A stretch of 64,000 nucleotides of DNA. Origin: Salvator merianae (taxonomy: Eukaryota; Chordata; Lepidosauria; Squamata; Teiidae). The stretch spans positions 4,645,211 to 4,709,210 of the forward strand of contig QVOM02000023.1 of assembly GCA_003586115.2 (NCBI GenBank), read 5' to 3'. Position numbers and translations under genes: made by a program. The notes beneath the pieces were generated by a model that saw nothing but the letters and a program-made list of their open reading frames with translations, did not search any database and was not told the origin of the DNA. This document shows, one piece after another, positions 45,486-56,966 of this stretch; position 1 is the stretch's first letter, and each line of letters opens with the position of its first letter.

Positions 45486-47498
45486 AGACTGGTGTGATGT
45501 GCATCTGGCCAGCCGTCCTGGCCAGTAGCCTAGCAGCTACATTCTGCACCAGCTGCAGCTTCTGCACCGTCTTTAAGGGCAGCCCCATGTAGAGCGAATT
45601 ACACTAGTCCAGTCTGGAAGTTACCAGAGCATGGATAACTTGCTGCCTTTAGGCCATGATCCTGATATGTTATCTGTCCAGTACTTTGCACTCATCTTGG
45701 TTGTATTCATGCATCTCAACAATGTTAAAAGAACTTCCATTAAATATGAAGAAACTTTCAGTGAATGAAGCAACTAGACTGTTGGTGACTCCATGGAGAT
45801 ATTCATGCGGTTTTCTTGGCTGCAGTAGAGAAGATGATCGCTACTGCCATCTTAAGGGGAGATGCCAGGGTTTGAACCTGGGACTTCCTGCATATAAAGC
45901 AGCTGCTCTCCCACTGACCAGTGTTAACACTCCCAGGATCGCAATGGTTCCTTCCACAAACTTTCAGATTTTTCTTTCCGGTTCACTTTCAATGGAAGAC
46001 AAGATGAGATCTCACCTACGGCACTTTCTCATAGTTGCCACAGAGTGAATTGTCTCTCGAGAACTATCTTCCTAAGCATTGATTGCTCCTACTTTTTGCT
46101 TCAGAGAAATTCCTATCCTCTTATTTATCTGGATCATCCTTCCTCTCTCGGGAGAATTCATTATCAATTAAGAACTAATTACTTCCCAGTTTGACGCCCG
46201 CAGGCCGGACGGGGTAGCATCCGCTGTTTCTTGTATCAAAGGATACTAAAGTGATTTCTGAGGAGGTACAGTCAGTGTGGTGGAAAACTTGCTCACACTA
46301 GTGAAACACCCTAAATGGGTCACCAGCTGTGTCTTCTCTGTCCCAGTTGCAGAGAAGGATCTAGGAGTGTTTAGTCTGCAGAAGAGAAGACTGAGAGGAG
46401 ACATGATAGCTGTTTTCAGGTATCTGAAAGACCAGGGTAAATAGGTGAATCTTCACTGATGTCCTGAACATATACAGTGAAAGTGCATGATACACCTCAG
46501 GGAGGGAAACTATTTCACAGTCTGGTGGCCGTTACTGAGAAGGCCCTATCCCAGGTCCTCATCCCTTCAAGGTGATGGTACGACCTGGAGGACCTCCCAT
46601 GCAGATCTTAAGGCACGGGCAGGTTGATATGACTTCTGATCCATCTTCAAGGGCAGCCCCACGTAGAGCTCACTTTAGAGACATGCTACTTCCTGTTCCT
46701 GTCGTAGCTACATAGCCATCAGAACTGATAGCCTGTGAAAGTTTGGCCCAGTCATGAACTACTCTAAGTTTACTTCAAAGCTATCCAGGCTGATGCCCAA
46801 CTTCACATCTTGTGATCGTGAATTCCACAGTTTAACCAGGCATCGTGTGGAAAGAAGAGATTTCCTTTTGTCTCTCTTAATCCTTCTAAGATTAAGCTTC
46901 CAGATTCATTTAGATAGATGAGGGACTCACCTCTGCTCAGCAAGACAGGACCGTCCTGCAGTGGTTCTTACATGATTTTAAGTAACAAGGAAGTCCCTGT
47001 AGAAAAAACTGCTTTCATGTACCCTGCTTACATCTTTTTTTTTTTTTAATCAAATGCTGCAAATGTATGCTTCCCATCACTGATAACTGTTCTTTGAAAA
47101 TCACTCACTAAAAAGACTAAATATTTCTCTCCCCCCCCCTTTAAAATCAGGACTAGCTTAATCTCTTCTTTAGGGTCCTGCGGTGACCCTACAGGATTTT
47201 TTCCCCCTGGTCCTTGAAGATCTCGCTGATGGCTCTAGTAGGGGAGGAAAGAGGAAAAACACGAAGTGGACCAAGAGTTCTGGTTCCCAAGCAGCTTCTT
47301 CCTAGACGTTATACCAGTCATTTGAAAAGCAGAACGGAGCTGATGTCTTTCTCGTTCTCTCATATTTGGTCCAGTTTAGGAACTGCCCACCAATTTCTAT
47401 CTGCAGCCTCAATAAGAGTTTCTAAAGGTTCCCAGCCTGGAAAAGGTTCTCCTTCCCTGTATAAATAGGTATAGATAGAGACAAAGACAAAATCCTTT

Positions 47499-47620
47499 CC
47501 ACACTGGACCTTATTCCAAATTATATCCCGGAATAGGGGCCTGTGGTCCACATGTTACAGCAGGGTCTGCTCCTATTCTGGGATATAATCCGGAATAAGG
47601 CCCAATGCGGAAAGAGCCAA
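47499..47620. mobile_element. Short hairpin MITE, near-perfect
   Basis: The left arm CCACACTGGACCTTATTCCA followed by AATTATATCCCGGAATAGGG pairs with the right arm CCTATTCTGGGATATAATCC followed by GGAATAAGGCCCAATGCGG. The arms are about 45 bp with a short loop. This is the cleanest member of the family. Confidence 0.75.
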
Positions 47621-47685
47621 GAGGGTTTTCTTTCCAGCCACTTAAGTTCATCCTCTTTTCTTTCTTGCTGTGTTTCTTTCTCTAG

Positions 47686-47784
47686 CCAGATCATTGACCA
47701 AGCTGGAGGCCTCTGAAGTGGACGTGAGCTTGAAGACCGGAGACGGCAAAGGCAACGCAGACCCGAATGGAAGCATCAGTGAAG
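47686..47784 (+). CDS. CDK5RAP2: CDK5RAP2 exon: small linker exon
   Basis: The exon is 99 nt, in at phase 1 and out at phase 1 (GAAG|GTATCA), with acceptor TTTCTCTAG. It encodes (A)RSLTKLEASEVDVSLKTGD, then GKGNADPNGSISE. It is hydrophilic, and I recall no close human counterpart. Support comes from both splice sites, an open frame and phase agreement on both sides. Because both boundaries are phase 1 and the length is a multiple of three, the exon could be skipped without a frameshift. Confidence 0.75.
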
Positions 47785-49791
47785 GTATCAGATGCATGTA
47801 AACATTTTACAAGACATGAGGGAACCACTTGGCCGGCAGCTGCTGAGCTTTCGGTTAATTGTACAAATACATTGCAGCTCCCTTTCATTTTCTGGAGTTA
47901 ATCTTCCCCTTTTTTTTACCACTGTTTGCAGCTTTTAAATATTGCTTATTTAATTGGTCTGGAGCAGCAATCCCCAGGAACTCTGCTAGATCTCTTAAGA
48001 GTACAGTTTTTCAGAGGGTCATTGGCATTTATGCGTGTGGCTGCTAATAATAATAAAGAAATAATGAGCTACCTACCGGAGTAAGTACATTCCCAGTGCA
48101 CAGGAATTTCTTTGCCTAGTAAATTAAAACAAGAGAGGACAGGGCTGGTAAGTCAGATGCATTCACAGGACAGCTTTTCTCACTTCTGGTGTGGACGGCA
48201 CACCTCTGTGGTCCAATATACCACAGGGAATCTACTTTGGCGGTGCAACAAAAAATGGACCCCTTGGGAGCTCTGACCTGACCCCAAACCCAACCCTAAC
48301 CCCAGCCCCAACCCCAACCCTAACCCTAACCCTAACCCCAAACCCAACCCCTGCACCAGCTTTGAAGCTGGCCCAAACTTCAAAGCCACCGTGGGGGCTA
48401 ACACGGGAGAGACCATTCCAGTGTAGACAACCGTGTCCTGCACCAGAAGCTTCCCATTTCAAGTTGGGATGGGTTGCCAGTCCAATGAAGGACTGTGAAC
48501 AGGGGGTGGAATTGCTTTCCCATTTTCACTTGGAGAGCAAAGTATCTGCATATTGTGTTTTGCATGATGGAGAGTTGAGATGTTCAGGTGTGATTGACTC
48601 TCCCTTCCGTGTCAGTTAAGCCAGGTTTAATGTCTCCCAGAAATCAAAGCCAGGAATAAGTGAGTTACAGCCTTATCCAGGGAAAAAGAGCTAGTTCCAC
48701 CATTCAAGCTAAGAATTTTTAGCTGCAGTGTTCTTAAAATATTTTGAAAGACGCAGGGACAAGAATTGTCATAGGAAACTACATCAGCTGGGAGATAATT
48801 TGGAGTATTCCTGTGGAAGAGAAGTTCTATATCTGTAGTGAATTGCATGTTGAAGATCTACTTCGATACATCATACATTGTAAATTGTATAAGACACTTT
48901 GTGAAAAGTGTATTGCGTCACTGTGGTCGTACTGGCAGGCTTTTCCTGCTGTTGGAATTGCTTGATAGTTGAGATCTGATTTAGATAAAGACAGGACTAA
49001 ACAGATGACTTTATTTACTAGTGCCTTAAAGAAAACAAGAGTTGTCCAAAATCTCAGTTATAAGGGGGATGGTTTTCCTTATTAATTGAATAGAAGGACT
49101 TGTAGAATTGTAGCAACTTTATTTTTATTTTATTACTATTTGCTGAAACTTACAGGTTGCAGACTAAGACGTAAATAAATAAAAGATCAGAATATATGAA
49201 CCTATAACCACATTGGCTATCAACAAATAGTGCATAGTCTTAGTTACCAAACCTCCTTGCACCTTCGTAAAAAAGGGCAAATACATTGGGATCATCAAAA
49301 GAGGAGGCAGCTGGAGGCAGCCTGGCCAAATCATAATAGACAGCAGGGGTGGCTAATCCAGGCAAGCCGAAACCAGATGTTCCCCAGTCATTTGCCGCCA
49401 ACCGTCTTTGCTGCTGTGCCAAAAGGTTGAATGGGTTACATTTTTAAATATGCTTTACTATTTCTTTTATCATGTGTTGTGACCAGCCTTGGGAGCTCCT
49501 GGAGAAGGGCGGGTGACAAATGTTATCAATCAATCAATCAATCAAATGGTTTGCTCACGTGTACCTTTTCAGCTAGGCTGAGTTTTTGCTGGTCCCTTGA
49601 GAAAGAAGATTTGAATGGGGGTTGGTTGGACAACAACTGGTCATTGATTTGAAAGGAGCCAGTTAAAGATTTACTATTTAGATGCAGTAGATTCATGGGG
49701 AAAACACACTGCAAAGCAGGAGTTTCTTTGGCAAGAGTGATGGTTTGTAACCTCCCCGTGAACGTGTTTGTGGGCATGATTTCATTTTTAG
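47785..49791. other. Intron of about 2.0 kb
   Basis: It contains the telomere-like tract (48279-48351) and an (ATCA)n run (about 49527-49547). I see no exon. The rest is unassigned AT-rich sequence. Confidence 0.75.
48279..48351. repeat. Interstitial telomere-like tract (CCCTAA)n
   Basis: About 73 bp of CCCTAA units and close variants (CCCCAA, CCCAAA), including an uninterrupted AACCCTAACCCTAACCCTAA core (about 48315-48335). It lies inside an intron and is degenerate at both ends. Confidence 0.9.
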
Positions 49792-50362
49792 AGATGGAAG
49801 CCAGCATACCCAAGTCCAGTCTGCCTACCCCGGAGAAGCTGGACCCAGAGTTCAGTCCCCCAGATCAGCAGGAGGGTGATATGACCACCTTGTCCACCAT
49901 CTCAAAGAGTCTGCTGTCCCTGAAGCCAAGTTGCACGAGCACCGATGCTATTGACTTTGATGCAATCGACGACATTGAGGTGTTGAGGCACCATATTAGG
50001 AACCTGGAGACCAAACTGGCAAAGTACAGAATGATGTTGACGCATTTTGAGTCCACCAAGCAACTCCCTCCCAGCAATGGGTTGGGTGTCATCCAGAACG
50101 AGGAAGATCTCCCTGACAATCAAAAGTTTGCCCCAACGACAGAAATGCATAAGGCTGAGTCAAAGGTCTTCTCTGGGGCTTCTGATGCTGAGGTTCTAAG
50201 CTCTCCTGCCTCAGAGCAACGAAACGAGGAAACAGTCGAAAAACTGAAGGCCCTGCTCTTGGAGAACGAGGCGGAGCTTGAGAAAGAGCAGATTGCAAAC
50301 CTGCACCTCCTGGATGAAGTGTACCATCTCCAAAATAAGCTGAAAGCAGTTTCACCAAAGAG
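49792..50362 (+). CDS. CDK5RAP2: CDK5RAP2 exon: large coiled-coil exon
   Basis: The exon is 571 nt, in at phase 1 (completing Glu), out at phase 2 (AG|GTGAGT). It encodes MEASIPKSSLPTPEKLDPEF, a Ser/Thr-rich part, then IEVLRHHIRNLETKLAKYRM (coil), an acidic spacer, and VEKLKALLLENEAELEKEQI then ANLHLLDEVYHLQNKLKAVSPKR. Human counterparts as remembered are 'TEYLKQKIHDLETELEGYQN' and 'LENLKQQLEEQEYKLQKEQN', 'LFSEIHNLQNKFRDLSPPR'. Order, spacing and the end at S-P-x-R match. The coil blocks support dimerisation. The upstream frame is open to 49695, but the acceptor TTTTTAG fixes the start. Confidence 0.96.
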
Positions 50363-51151
50363 GTGAGTAGCGGAATAGCAGCTTTTGGTAAGGCGGTTGG
50401 AAGACAGGCAAGGACAAGCAGAACCCTTCAAGTATTTCATGACTGAACTTGGCCCAAGATCCTGGATGACTTTGTAAGACCAACGGTTGTCCTAATAGAA
50501 CATCTGGAGCTACAGCAGAGAGGTCCAACCTTTTGACCCTCAAATAGTATCTCCAGATTAAGCGTACAGTACTTCTCAGGGTCCATATATGGGGAGTAAC
50601 CATGGGGAAAAACCACTAGGTTAATTTCTGAGAGTGGGCCCTTGAGAGGCATTGTGAGAAATGCTGGACTATATTGGGCCTTCTAGAGGTGCACCAAATT
50701 GGCCAAGTGGCTCTCTTCTTGAGGGTATTTCTCAGAAGTTGGCACAGTCTTGTCACTGCTGTTCGCAAGAGTTCAGTTCTACCAAAATGGTTCAGTTCTG
50801 CTGAAATAGCACAGGTACTGAAACTTGCGAATAGCAAGAACATCAAAAAAACAGCACTCTACCTAGGTTGGCCCTTGACAACGGCTGCTTTCCAGCACCA
50901 AGCTTGTAAATACACAATTTTGGCTACCATTTCTGAGTTGCAGTCCTAATGCAGCGTGTCAGACTGCATGCTGCAAACACGCAAAGCTGTGAGATTCAAG
51001 ATTTTAATTTTTCTAGTAAACCGTTTTTGAGATTTCTTAATGAGGAGCACTAGAAACATTTTAAATAAAATAATTAATTAATTAATAAGCCTCATGGATA
51101 CTGAGGAATCATTGTACCGTGGGTTCTTTCTCTACTGGGCCTTATCCAGTA

Positions 51152-51510
51152 GGGAGGCACGGTGGCGCAGAAGGCTAAGGCACTGATCTTTCAATAGGAG
51201 GATCGGAGTTCAAGGCCCCTGTCTGCCGTATAGAGGGGATGAGCGCCCTCTACTGGCCTCTAGCTCCAGCCAACCTAGCTGTTCAAAAGCAAGTAATTGC
51301 AAGTAGATAAACAGGGAGCATCACATTGTGTGATGCGGAAAATAGACAGATGTAAGCCTTCGGGCGAAAAATAACCTTGTAAGCCGCTTTGAGTCAGCTT
51401 CGGCTGAGAAAAGCGGGGTATAAAACCCAAGTTGTTGTTGTTGTTGTTGTTGTTGTTGTTCTTCTTCTTCTTCTTCTTCTTCTTCTTCTTCTTCTTCTTC
51501 TTCTTCTCCA
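51152..51510 (+). mobile_element. Sauria-type SINE, full length
   Basis: The tRNA-like head has an A box (GTGGCGCAGAAGGCT) and B box (GGAGTTCAAGGCC). The body carries 'GAGCGCCCTCTACTGGCCTC' and the squamate 3' block 'GTAAGCCGCTTTGAGTCAGC', 'GAGAAAAGCGGGGTATAAAA', then (TTG)n(TTC)n to about 51507. Pol III promoter boxes, body and tail are all present, so this is a complete copy. Confidence 0.9.
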
Positions 51511-51877
51511 GATTATATTTTTTGCATTTGAATTTCTATACCACCTTTACAAGATGGTTCACAACAAAGCAAAAATACAAGAAGCAAAATACGTGCAATT
51601 CAACACAAAAAAAATTCAAATGCATATTGTAAATCACTACTATGTAAAGAAAACAAGTAACAAGCTATATTCCACACAATAATATACAGATGATAAAATA
51701 CACAATATAAAGTAAAAAAAGAACAAAACTGTATTAGTACCAATTAAAGGAAGCAAAGATAACAACTCACCCCGGTCTTCTTCCTTTTCCCAGACAAGAG
51801 CAGCCACAGTTCTTATACCTTGGGGGAGGGTGGAGCAGAGGCAACAAATGTTCAGTTGCAGCAAACAGCCCAGGTCT

Positions 51878-51965
51878 TCTTCTAGGACCTGCCACTAGCA
51901 TGCAGATGGCGTGTCCCTATTCCGGGATATAATCCTGAATAAGGCCCAGTGCAGACAGGACCATG
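51878..51965. mobile_element. Short hairpin MITE fragment
   Basis: It contains 'CCTATTCCGGGATATAATCC' and 'TGAATAAGGCCCAGTGCAG', the right arm of the hairpin family. The left arm is eroded (GGACCTGCCACTAGCATGCAG). Confidence 0.55.
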
Positions 51966-52379
51966 AAGAATATAGCTGGCTGTGAAAACTTCCCTGCCCG
52001 TGAGGGAGCTCAAAAGTTCTTGGATGGCAGCGTGAGGATTAATTTTTGTTTACCTTCCCACAAGTTGTGTTCTCTGTGTATCCACTTCGTTCTCCGCATT
52101 GGTTTTATACACTATACCTGGATTTAGGGAAATTAGATTTTTATTCATTTGTATCAGGTTTGGAGAACATAATGGGAGGGAGAACACAAACAACTATCTT
52201 TTCACAAATAATAACAAGAGTGTAGAAGTAGGTAAGGCCATGAAAAATATTTCAAGAGTCGTGGTTTGAAGTCTGAATGTATTTGTTTTTGCATTAAACC
52301 AGAGAGAAAGGTAGAAACAGTCTGGATTGGGTTCACTCCAGGATATTTGATCTATGAAATGAAATTAGTTCCAATTCTC

Positions 52380-52620
52380 ATAGTATCATTTCAATAACTG
52401 CCGCCTGCCTTCCCTGAATACTCATTGCAGTAATAAAAATGACGGAGATGATTGTCATTGGACATTATCAATTATTTTGATTGTGCTCCATTTGAAATAG
52501 ATCTGCTCATAATTCCACCCCAGATATACTCGTGAGTTTAAGATAAATGGTGCAGATCACATGCTGTGCATAATATATTATTGGATTAAGTTATTTCTTT
52601 CAAATGTCTACTTTTTAACT
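52380..52620. promoter_or_regulatory. Possible conserved noncoding element (weak)
   Basis: AT-rich, non-repetitive intron with motifs resembling homeodomain or Oct-type sites ('CATTATCAATTATTTTGATT', 'GCATAATATATTATTGG'). It is of the same character as 35960-36530. Inference only. Confidence 0.25.
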
Positions 52621-54396
52621 CTTTCCAAAGTCTTGGGGTATGTTACTACCCCATCTGATTTTTTTTAACCTTTGTTCTGTAACCACACAGTCATGTCAGT
52701 GTAGGAAATCCTTAGGGACACTTCAGGGACCAAACCCTGCAAATTCCAGCTCACTGTTGTAAGTGGTTTGGCTGCAAGGGAACAACACAGCTGGGAAACA
52801 AACCTATTACATGCTAATTTCCAAGGGGAATATACCATTGTATCTTCCTCCCCTATGATAAATGTCCTATCTTAGATGTTCTTCTTTGCAAGTTTTGTAA
52901 GGGAAGTCAAACACCCCTTAGGTTTCGCTGATTGTTTAAAAGCATGTAAAAACAAACAGAGCAGTGGCCAGTTCAGTTTATAACAAACTTGATCTGGTCA
53001 TGGAGTGAATCATTCCAGAATGAATCTAGAACCAGCTGGCCAACCAAATGGTTCTCAGTCCCTCTGTTGAGCCCTGACCTCTTCCTTCTTTCCCTCTTGC
53101 CACCTCCCCAAATTGGGTCCCTGGTCTCTCACTCCTTTGCCATTGTACCTTGGTCTCTCACCCATTAAGTCTTGCCTTGGCCTCTCTCCTCTTTCCTGAC
53201 TGCACCTCACTAAGCCTTGAGTTTGATACCGCTGTTTCCATCATTATCTCCACCCAATCTTACCTTGTTCCAGTGGGCCCATGCCACTCCGCTGTCACCA
53301 GCCACCATGGTTTTGGAGAGACCACAGCTGTCATCCTTCCTTTACTGGACCTTCTAGAGGAGTACAAGTGCTCCCAGAAGTCTAGCATGTGAAGTGCTTG
53401 CGCCCACTTCCTGCAAGGCCTCAAACGCAATTGGTCACAGTCACGAACTTATAGGAAGTGGACATATGCACACCAGGCTTTCTGGGAAGACTTGGATTTC
53501 TTCACTCCAGAAGGCCTAGTAGGCGTAGAAAAAGAAGGATGCAGGTTATGGTCCCGCCAAGACTGTGTGGCTGGTGACTGCAGAGCAATGTAGATCCATC
53601 AAGACAAGGCAAAATTGGGCAGATACAATAAGGGGATGGCGGGGCAGACCCAGGGCTTAGTCGGATGGATAGAAGTGGGGGCAAGCCAGGGTCTGTCGAG
53701 GGGATTTGAATCAACAAACTGTCTGATAAATCTTTCCAATTCTGTCCCATTTTGGACCAAACTCCAAGTTTCTCAAGGGGTATGGTCCAAAGCCAAACTC
53801 CATGACACACCCACCCACCCCAACCATTCAGCACAAAGCTAGTTCATACCAAACTGGTTCGTCTTGTCTCTATCCCAAACCAAAGTTAGTGTTAAGGTGT
53901 CATGTGGCCTGATAAAAGTTAAGGATCTACCCATCCCATCCCTTCCCAGGGTAATTTTTAGTAGTCAGAGGAAGACTTCATGACATTACAGAGGCACGAG
54001 TACCATTGGGTGAGCCCACTTCCTGTTTTCCGGGGGCCATTTGGAAACATTGGCTAACTACTAGGGTTCGACTTTATTTCCTGTTGCCCGTAGTGCCTGG
54101 TTTTGGTCTCAGTCTAGATGGCATGAGAAGCCCACTTCACTTTCTTTGGCATCCTTATGTCTTCAGAGCAACAGTTTGCCCTGATCGAAAACCAGGTCTG
54201 AGAGGTCAAGACTCCCTCCCAAGTAGTTCTTGAGTGCCTGTGAGAGTGGAATCATGCAGAACCTAGTACAGTTTATCGATCCGGGCTCTTCTGTTCTTCT
54301 TCTTGTGTCCCTCACAATTATTCAACCAGAATAAAACCAAGACTGGCCTTGGAATCCGCTTGGCCCAAGTTTTCAAAGATGGCTTCTGTGTTTTAG

Positions 54397-54629
54397 GCAC
54401 GACAGTCCAGTCAGCCCCCCTACGCATGGGGACTCCTGCCAGCGCCTAAAAATCCAAGAGACTTTCAGCACCTGCGTGGCGTATCGGCAGCACCTGGCCA
54501 GCCTGATCAGGACTTTCGAGGAGCTTCTGCAGGCCAGCGAAGTGGATTACTGCGTCGCTGAAGGCTTCCGGGAGCAGCTCAACCAGAGTGTCCAGCTCTT
54601 TGAGAGGCTGGAACGGCAATGCCTGTATG
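54397..54629 (+). CDS. CDK5RAP2: CDK5RAP2 exon: FEELLQAS-VDYCVAEGFREQL block
   Basis: The exon is 233 nt, in at phase 2 (completing Arg), with acceptor GTGTTTTAG and donor TATG|GTGGGT (phase 1). It encodes HDSPVSPPTHGDSCQRLKIQ, then ETFSTCVAYRQHLASLIRTF, EELLQASEVDYCVAEGFREQ, LNQSVQLFERLERQCLY. Human CDK5RAP2 as recalled has 'FEELLQASDVDYCVAEGFQEQ', 'LNQCAELLEKLEKLFLNGKS'. PDE4DIP has 'FEDLLRSNDIDYYLGQSFREQL', clearly more distant. This is one of the two strongest orthology signals. A second GT four bases downstream (54634) would shift the frame and is not preferred. Confidence 0.97.
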
Positions 54630-56917
54630 GTGGGTGACTCGATAGACTCGTCTTGTTCACTGTTGGCAGCTCCAGAGCTCCATGCTTTAAGTTTGCATTC
54701 AGGTCCTTTTTCTTCTGGATCTTGGGAGTGTTGTGGTGTCTTCTTGTCCCCTCTTCCCATCATGCGGTGATTCTGAAAGCCAAGCTTGTCTACCCAGATG
54801 GGGCTGTCCACAAGTGGGTGGGTAGAACTTGGGCATTTGAGCTTCTGACTCAGGGCTGGCTGATTGGTAGTTCTTTGGGTGTTGATGAGCTATGGCTTGC
54901 CTCAGTTTCCACCAACTGCCTACGGCCAAGTGATGTCTGGAGGTCTTGTTCAGCACCCTATAGACCCCTGTGCCATAACTGTCCAATGCATCATAGGATA
55001 GGAAGATCTGGCCGCACCATACAGTGGGTAGCAGACTGGGATACAGAATTTTCAAAGACTGATGTCATTTTGGTTCCAGATGCCAAGAGACAGTGGCAGG
55101 ATCCGAGAGAGACAATACGTCCCCACAGCCATTGGCCCACCTTCTCGCCGCAGAGGGGGCAAAGTGTCGTTAGAGTCATCTTTGGTGCAGAGCATCAAAA
55201 ATGTCTGATGGTGCTTTCCACCCTTGTCCTTCTCCACCACTGTTGTACAGAAATGCTTGGTGTACTGTCTGCCTGGCCCTATTGCAGAAAGTGCAGAAAA
55301 CGTCTGACTTCTGAAATAGGGCCAGGCAGAACCTTCACATCTGACATTCGTGGGGGTGGGAGGAAGGGCTGTGTGAACAGCCCACACCGTGTATCCAGGG
55401 CTAGAGCTAGGACTCCAGCCCTTCAAGTGCTGAATCTGCCGCCACGCGGATCTGCCGAAATCACGGTATCCTAGCAATATCCTCCGAAGACTGAGTGCAT
55501 TCAATTATCGTATATCAACTTCCTTGCGCTGGAAATAAGTTTCTTCAGTGGGTAAACATTAAAATGCCTCTCCATTCAAATCAGCAGATGGTATCATATA
55601 TACTAATGAAGCTGCTGACAACGGAGACAATTCAATATATCTTTGCACAACAGGGTTGCATTGAATCACAAGCTAAAAATAAAAGCCAAGGCGCGAGAGG
55701 AATTTTCAAGCAATCTGAGTGCCGCCGTGGACCAGTCGCTGCGAGCTCCTGATTTGGGAGAGGGCTGTTAACTTGATCGTGCAGATTACACCCAGGCATC
55801 GATCCATTTACTTGTCCAACTAGGGTCTCTTTTCTTGTAAAAACTGTGCTAATAGTTTACTACCACCTTTCCTGAGGGGCAATCAGGAATCAGAAATGCT
55901 CTCAGGACAGGAATCTTGGGAAGAAGCCAAAGCAAGCTTTTTGGGAAATAGTTTTATTGTTGTTTTTATCTGTTTAATCATTTATATCCCACCCTTCACC
56001 TGAAAGTGCCAGGGTGAGTCACAACAGTAAAAATATCTAAAATATATCTAAAACAGATTTAAAATACGATCCTTCCTCCCTCCCTAGCAGGCCAATACTC
56101 AGAGGAAGCTAAACAGAGTTCTGCGGGTGTAGAGGTGTTGCTCTTTATTGCTTCGTTTTTATAACCCCCTTTTTGCCATCAGAAGAGTCCTAGGAAAAGC
56201 TTATGATGGCATAAACTCAATGGAAAATAAAAGTGGTGTTTTGGGTTTTTTTTCATTTCAAGCTGTGCCCATAAAACTGATTGCAGTAGATTGGATAAAT
56301 TGTTTTGTGTCCCAGAAGATCTGGTGGAAAATATTCTATTGGTTTCAAGGCTTCAGGTGGAGAAAAGCTCTTTGGAGATGGCAACCTCTGACTCCACAGA
56401 GGCCTTCCTGGGTTTTGGATCAGGTGGGGGTCAGGACGCTTGGCGGGAAGGAAGAGGGGTTGGTTTCAGATCGTGTTTTTCATTGAGGAAGGGCAGCAGA
56501 GGAATATGAATGGAAGGAGTACCAGCCATTTCTTTCCACCTCTGAAGCTTGGCAAAAACTTATCGCAAGAGATTGGTGGGAGAGGAAATAGCAGAACCCA
56601 AAGCCATAAAGATCCTTCCTCAGTGTTAGAATGTAGGCTGTTGTTTTTGACTGTTCCAGAAGTCACATCCTCTGAAGATGGACCTCATAGCTATGTCTGA
56701 AAGCTTAGGTTCTCCAAAGAACTATGGAACACAGCGCACTGTGGTTTCTTCTTGTGAGCAGAGTGCTAATCATCATTGCTTCCTTTTTGTGGAAGATCGT
56801 GAGGTCTTCGTTGTCACCGAACCCCTGCCTTTCTGCTTCAACCCATGACAGTTGCTATAAATAAAACAGCCAAGGAAATTCCTCCAGCTTCCTTGCTTTT
56901 CTCTTTTGCTCTTCCAG
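54630..56917. other. Intron of about 2.3 kb
   Basis: I see no exon. Part of an L2-like 'CCAGAAGTCACATCCTCTGAAGATGGAC' repeat lies at about 56655-56745 (same family as 4395-4640). A 273-codon frame at 54653-55474 starts just after the true exon and has no protein-like composition. The rest is unassigned. Confidence 0.65.
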
Positions 56918-56966
56918 GTGAATCCATCCAGGATGCAGGGAATCAGCTATGTGGCCTCACAGAGAG
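56918..56966 (+). CDS. CDK5RAP2: CDK5RAP2 exon: short 49-nt exon
   Basis: The exon is 49 nt, in at phase 1, out at phase 2 (AGAG|GTGAGT), with acceptor CTCTTCCAG. It encodes (G)ESIQDAGNQLCGLTE(R). Preceded by ...RLERQCLYG, it aligns with human '...KLEKLFLNGKSVGVEMNTQNELMERIEE'. The G-(E/K)-S-(I/V) start and the N-(Q/E)-L...E(R) spacing fit. The strong donor and acceptor and the phase agreement make this short exon credible. Confidence 0.88.

Larger units (their letters stand above)
43123..47685. other. Intron of about 4.6 kb
   Basis: It contains a truncated Sauria-type SINE with a compound microsatellite and a single N (43402-43719), three fragments of a 'TTTGCCAT...TTCTGAG' repeat (about 44300-44640, 45285-45485 and 45760-45940), a repeat with 'TTTAAGGGCAGCCCCATGTAGAG' (45505-45650), a CR1 scrap (46353-46432), other repeats, and a short hairpin element (47499-47620). 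I looked for a counterpart of the human coil exon and saw none. Confidence 0.65.
50363..54396. other. Intron of about 4.0 kb
   Basis: It contains a full Sauria-type SINE (51152-51510), a short hairpin MITE (51878-51965) and a non-repetitive, AT-rich, conserved-looking stretch (52380-52620). Segments 50400-51100, 51990-52370 and 52650-54390 show nothing I can name. No exon. Confidence 0.7.

Noticed and set aside
48180..48462. Pro/Thr-rich or Gly/Leu-rich frames
   Set aside because: They are translations of the telomere-like CCCTAA tract on either strand.
51152..51240. Functional tRNA gene
   Set aside because: The A and B boxes belong to the head of a SINE. No cloverleaf with acceptor stem closes, and the body and tail are those of a Sauria-type SINE.
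54653..55474. 273-codon open frame
   Set aside because: It starts just past the donor of the 54397 exon in a different frame, has erratic composition and no known motif.
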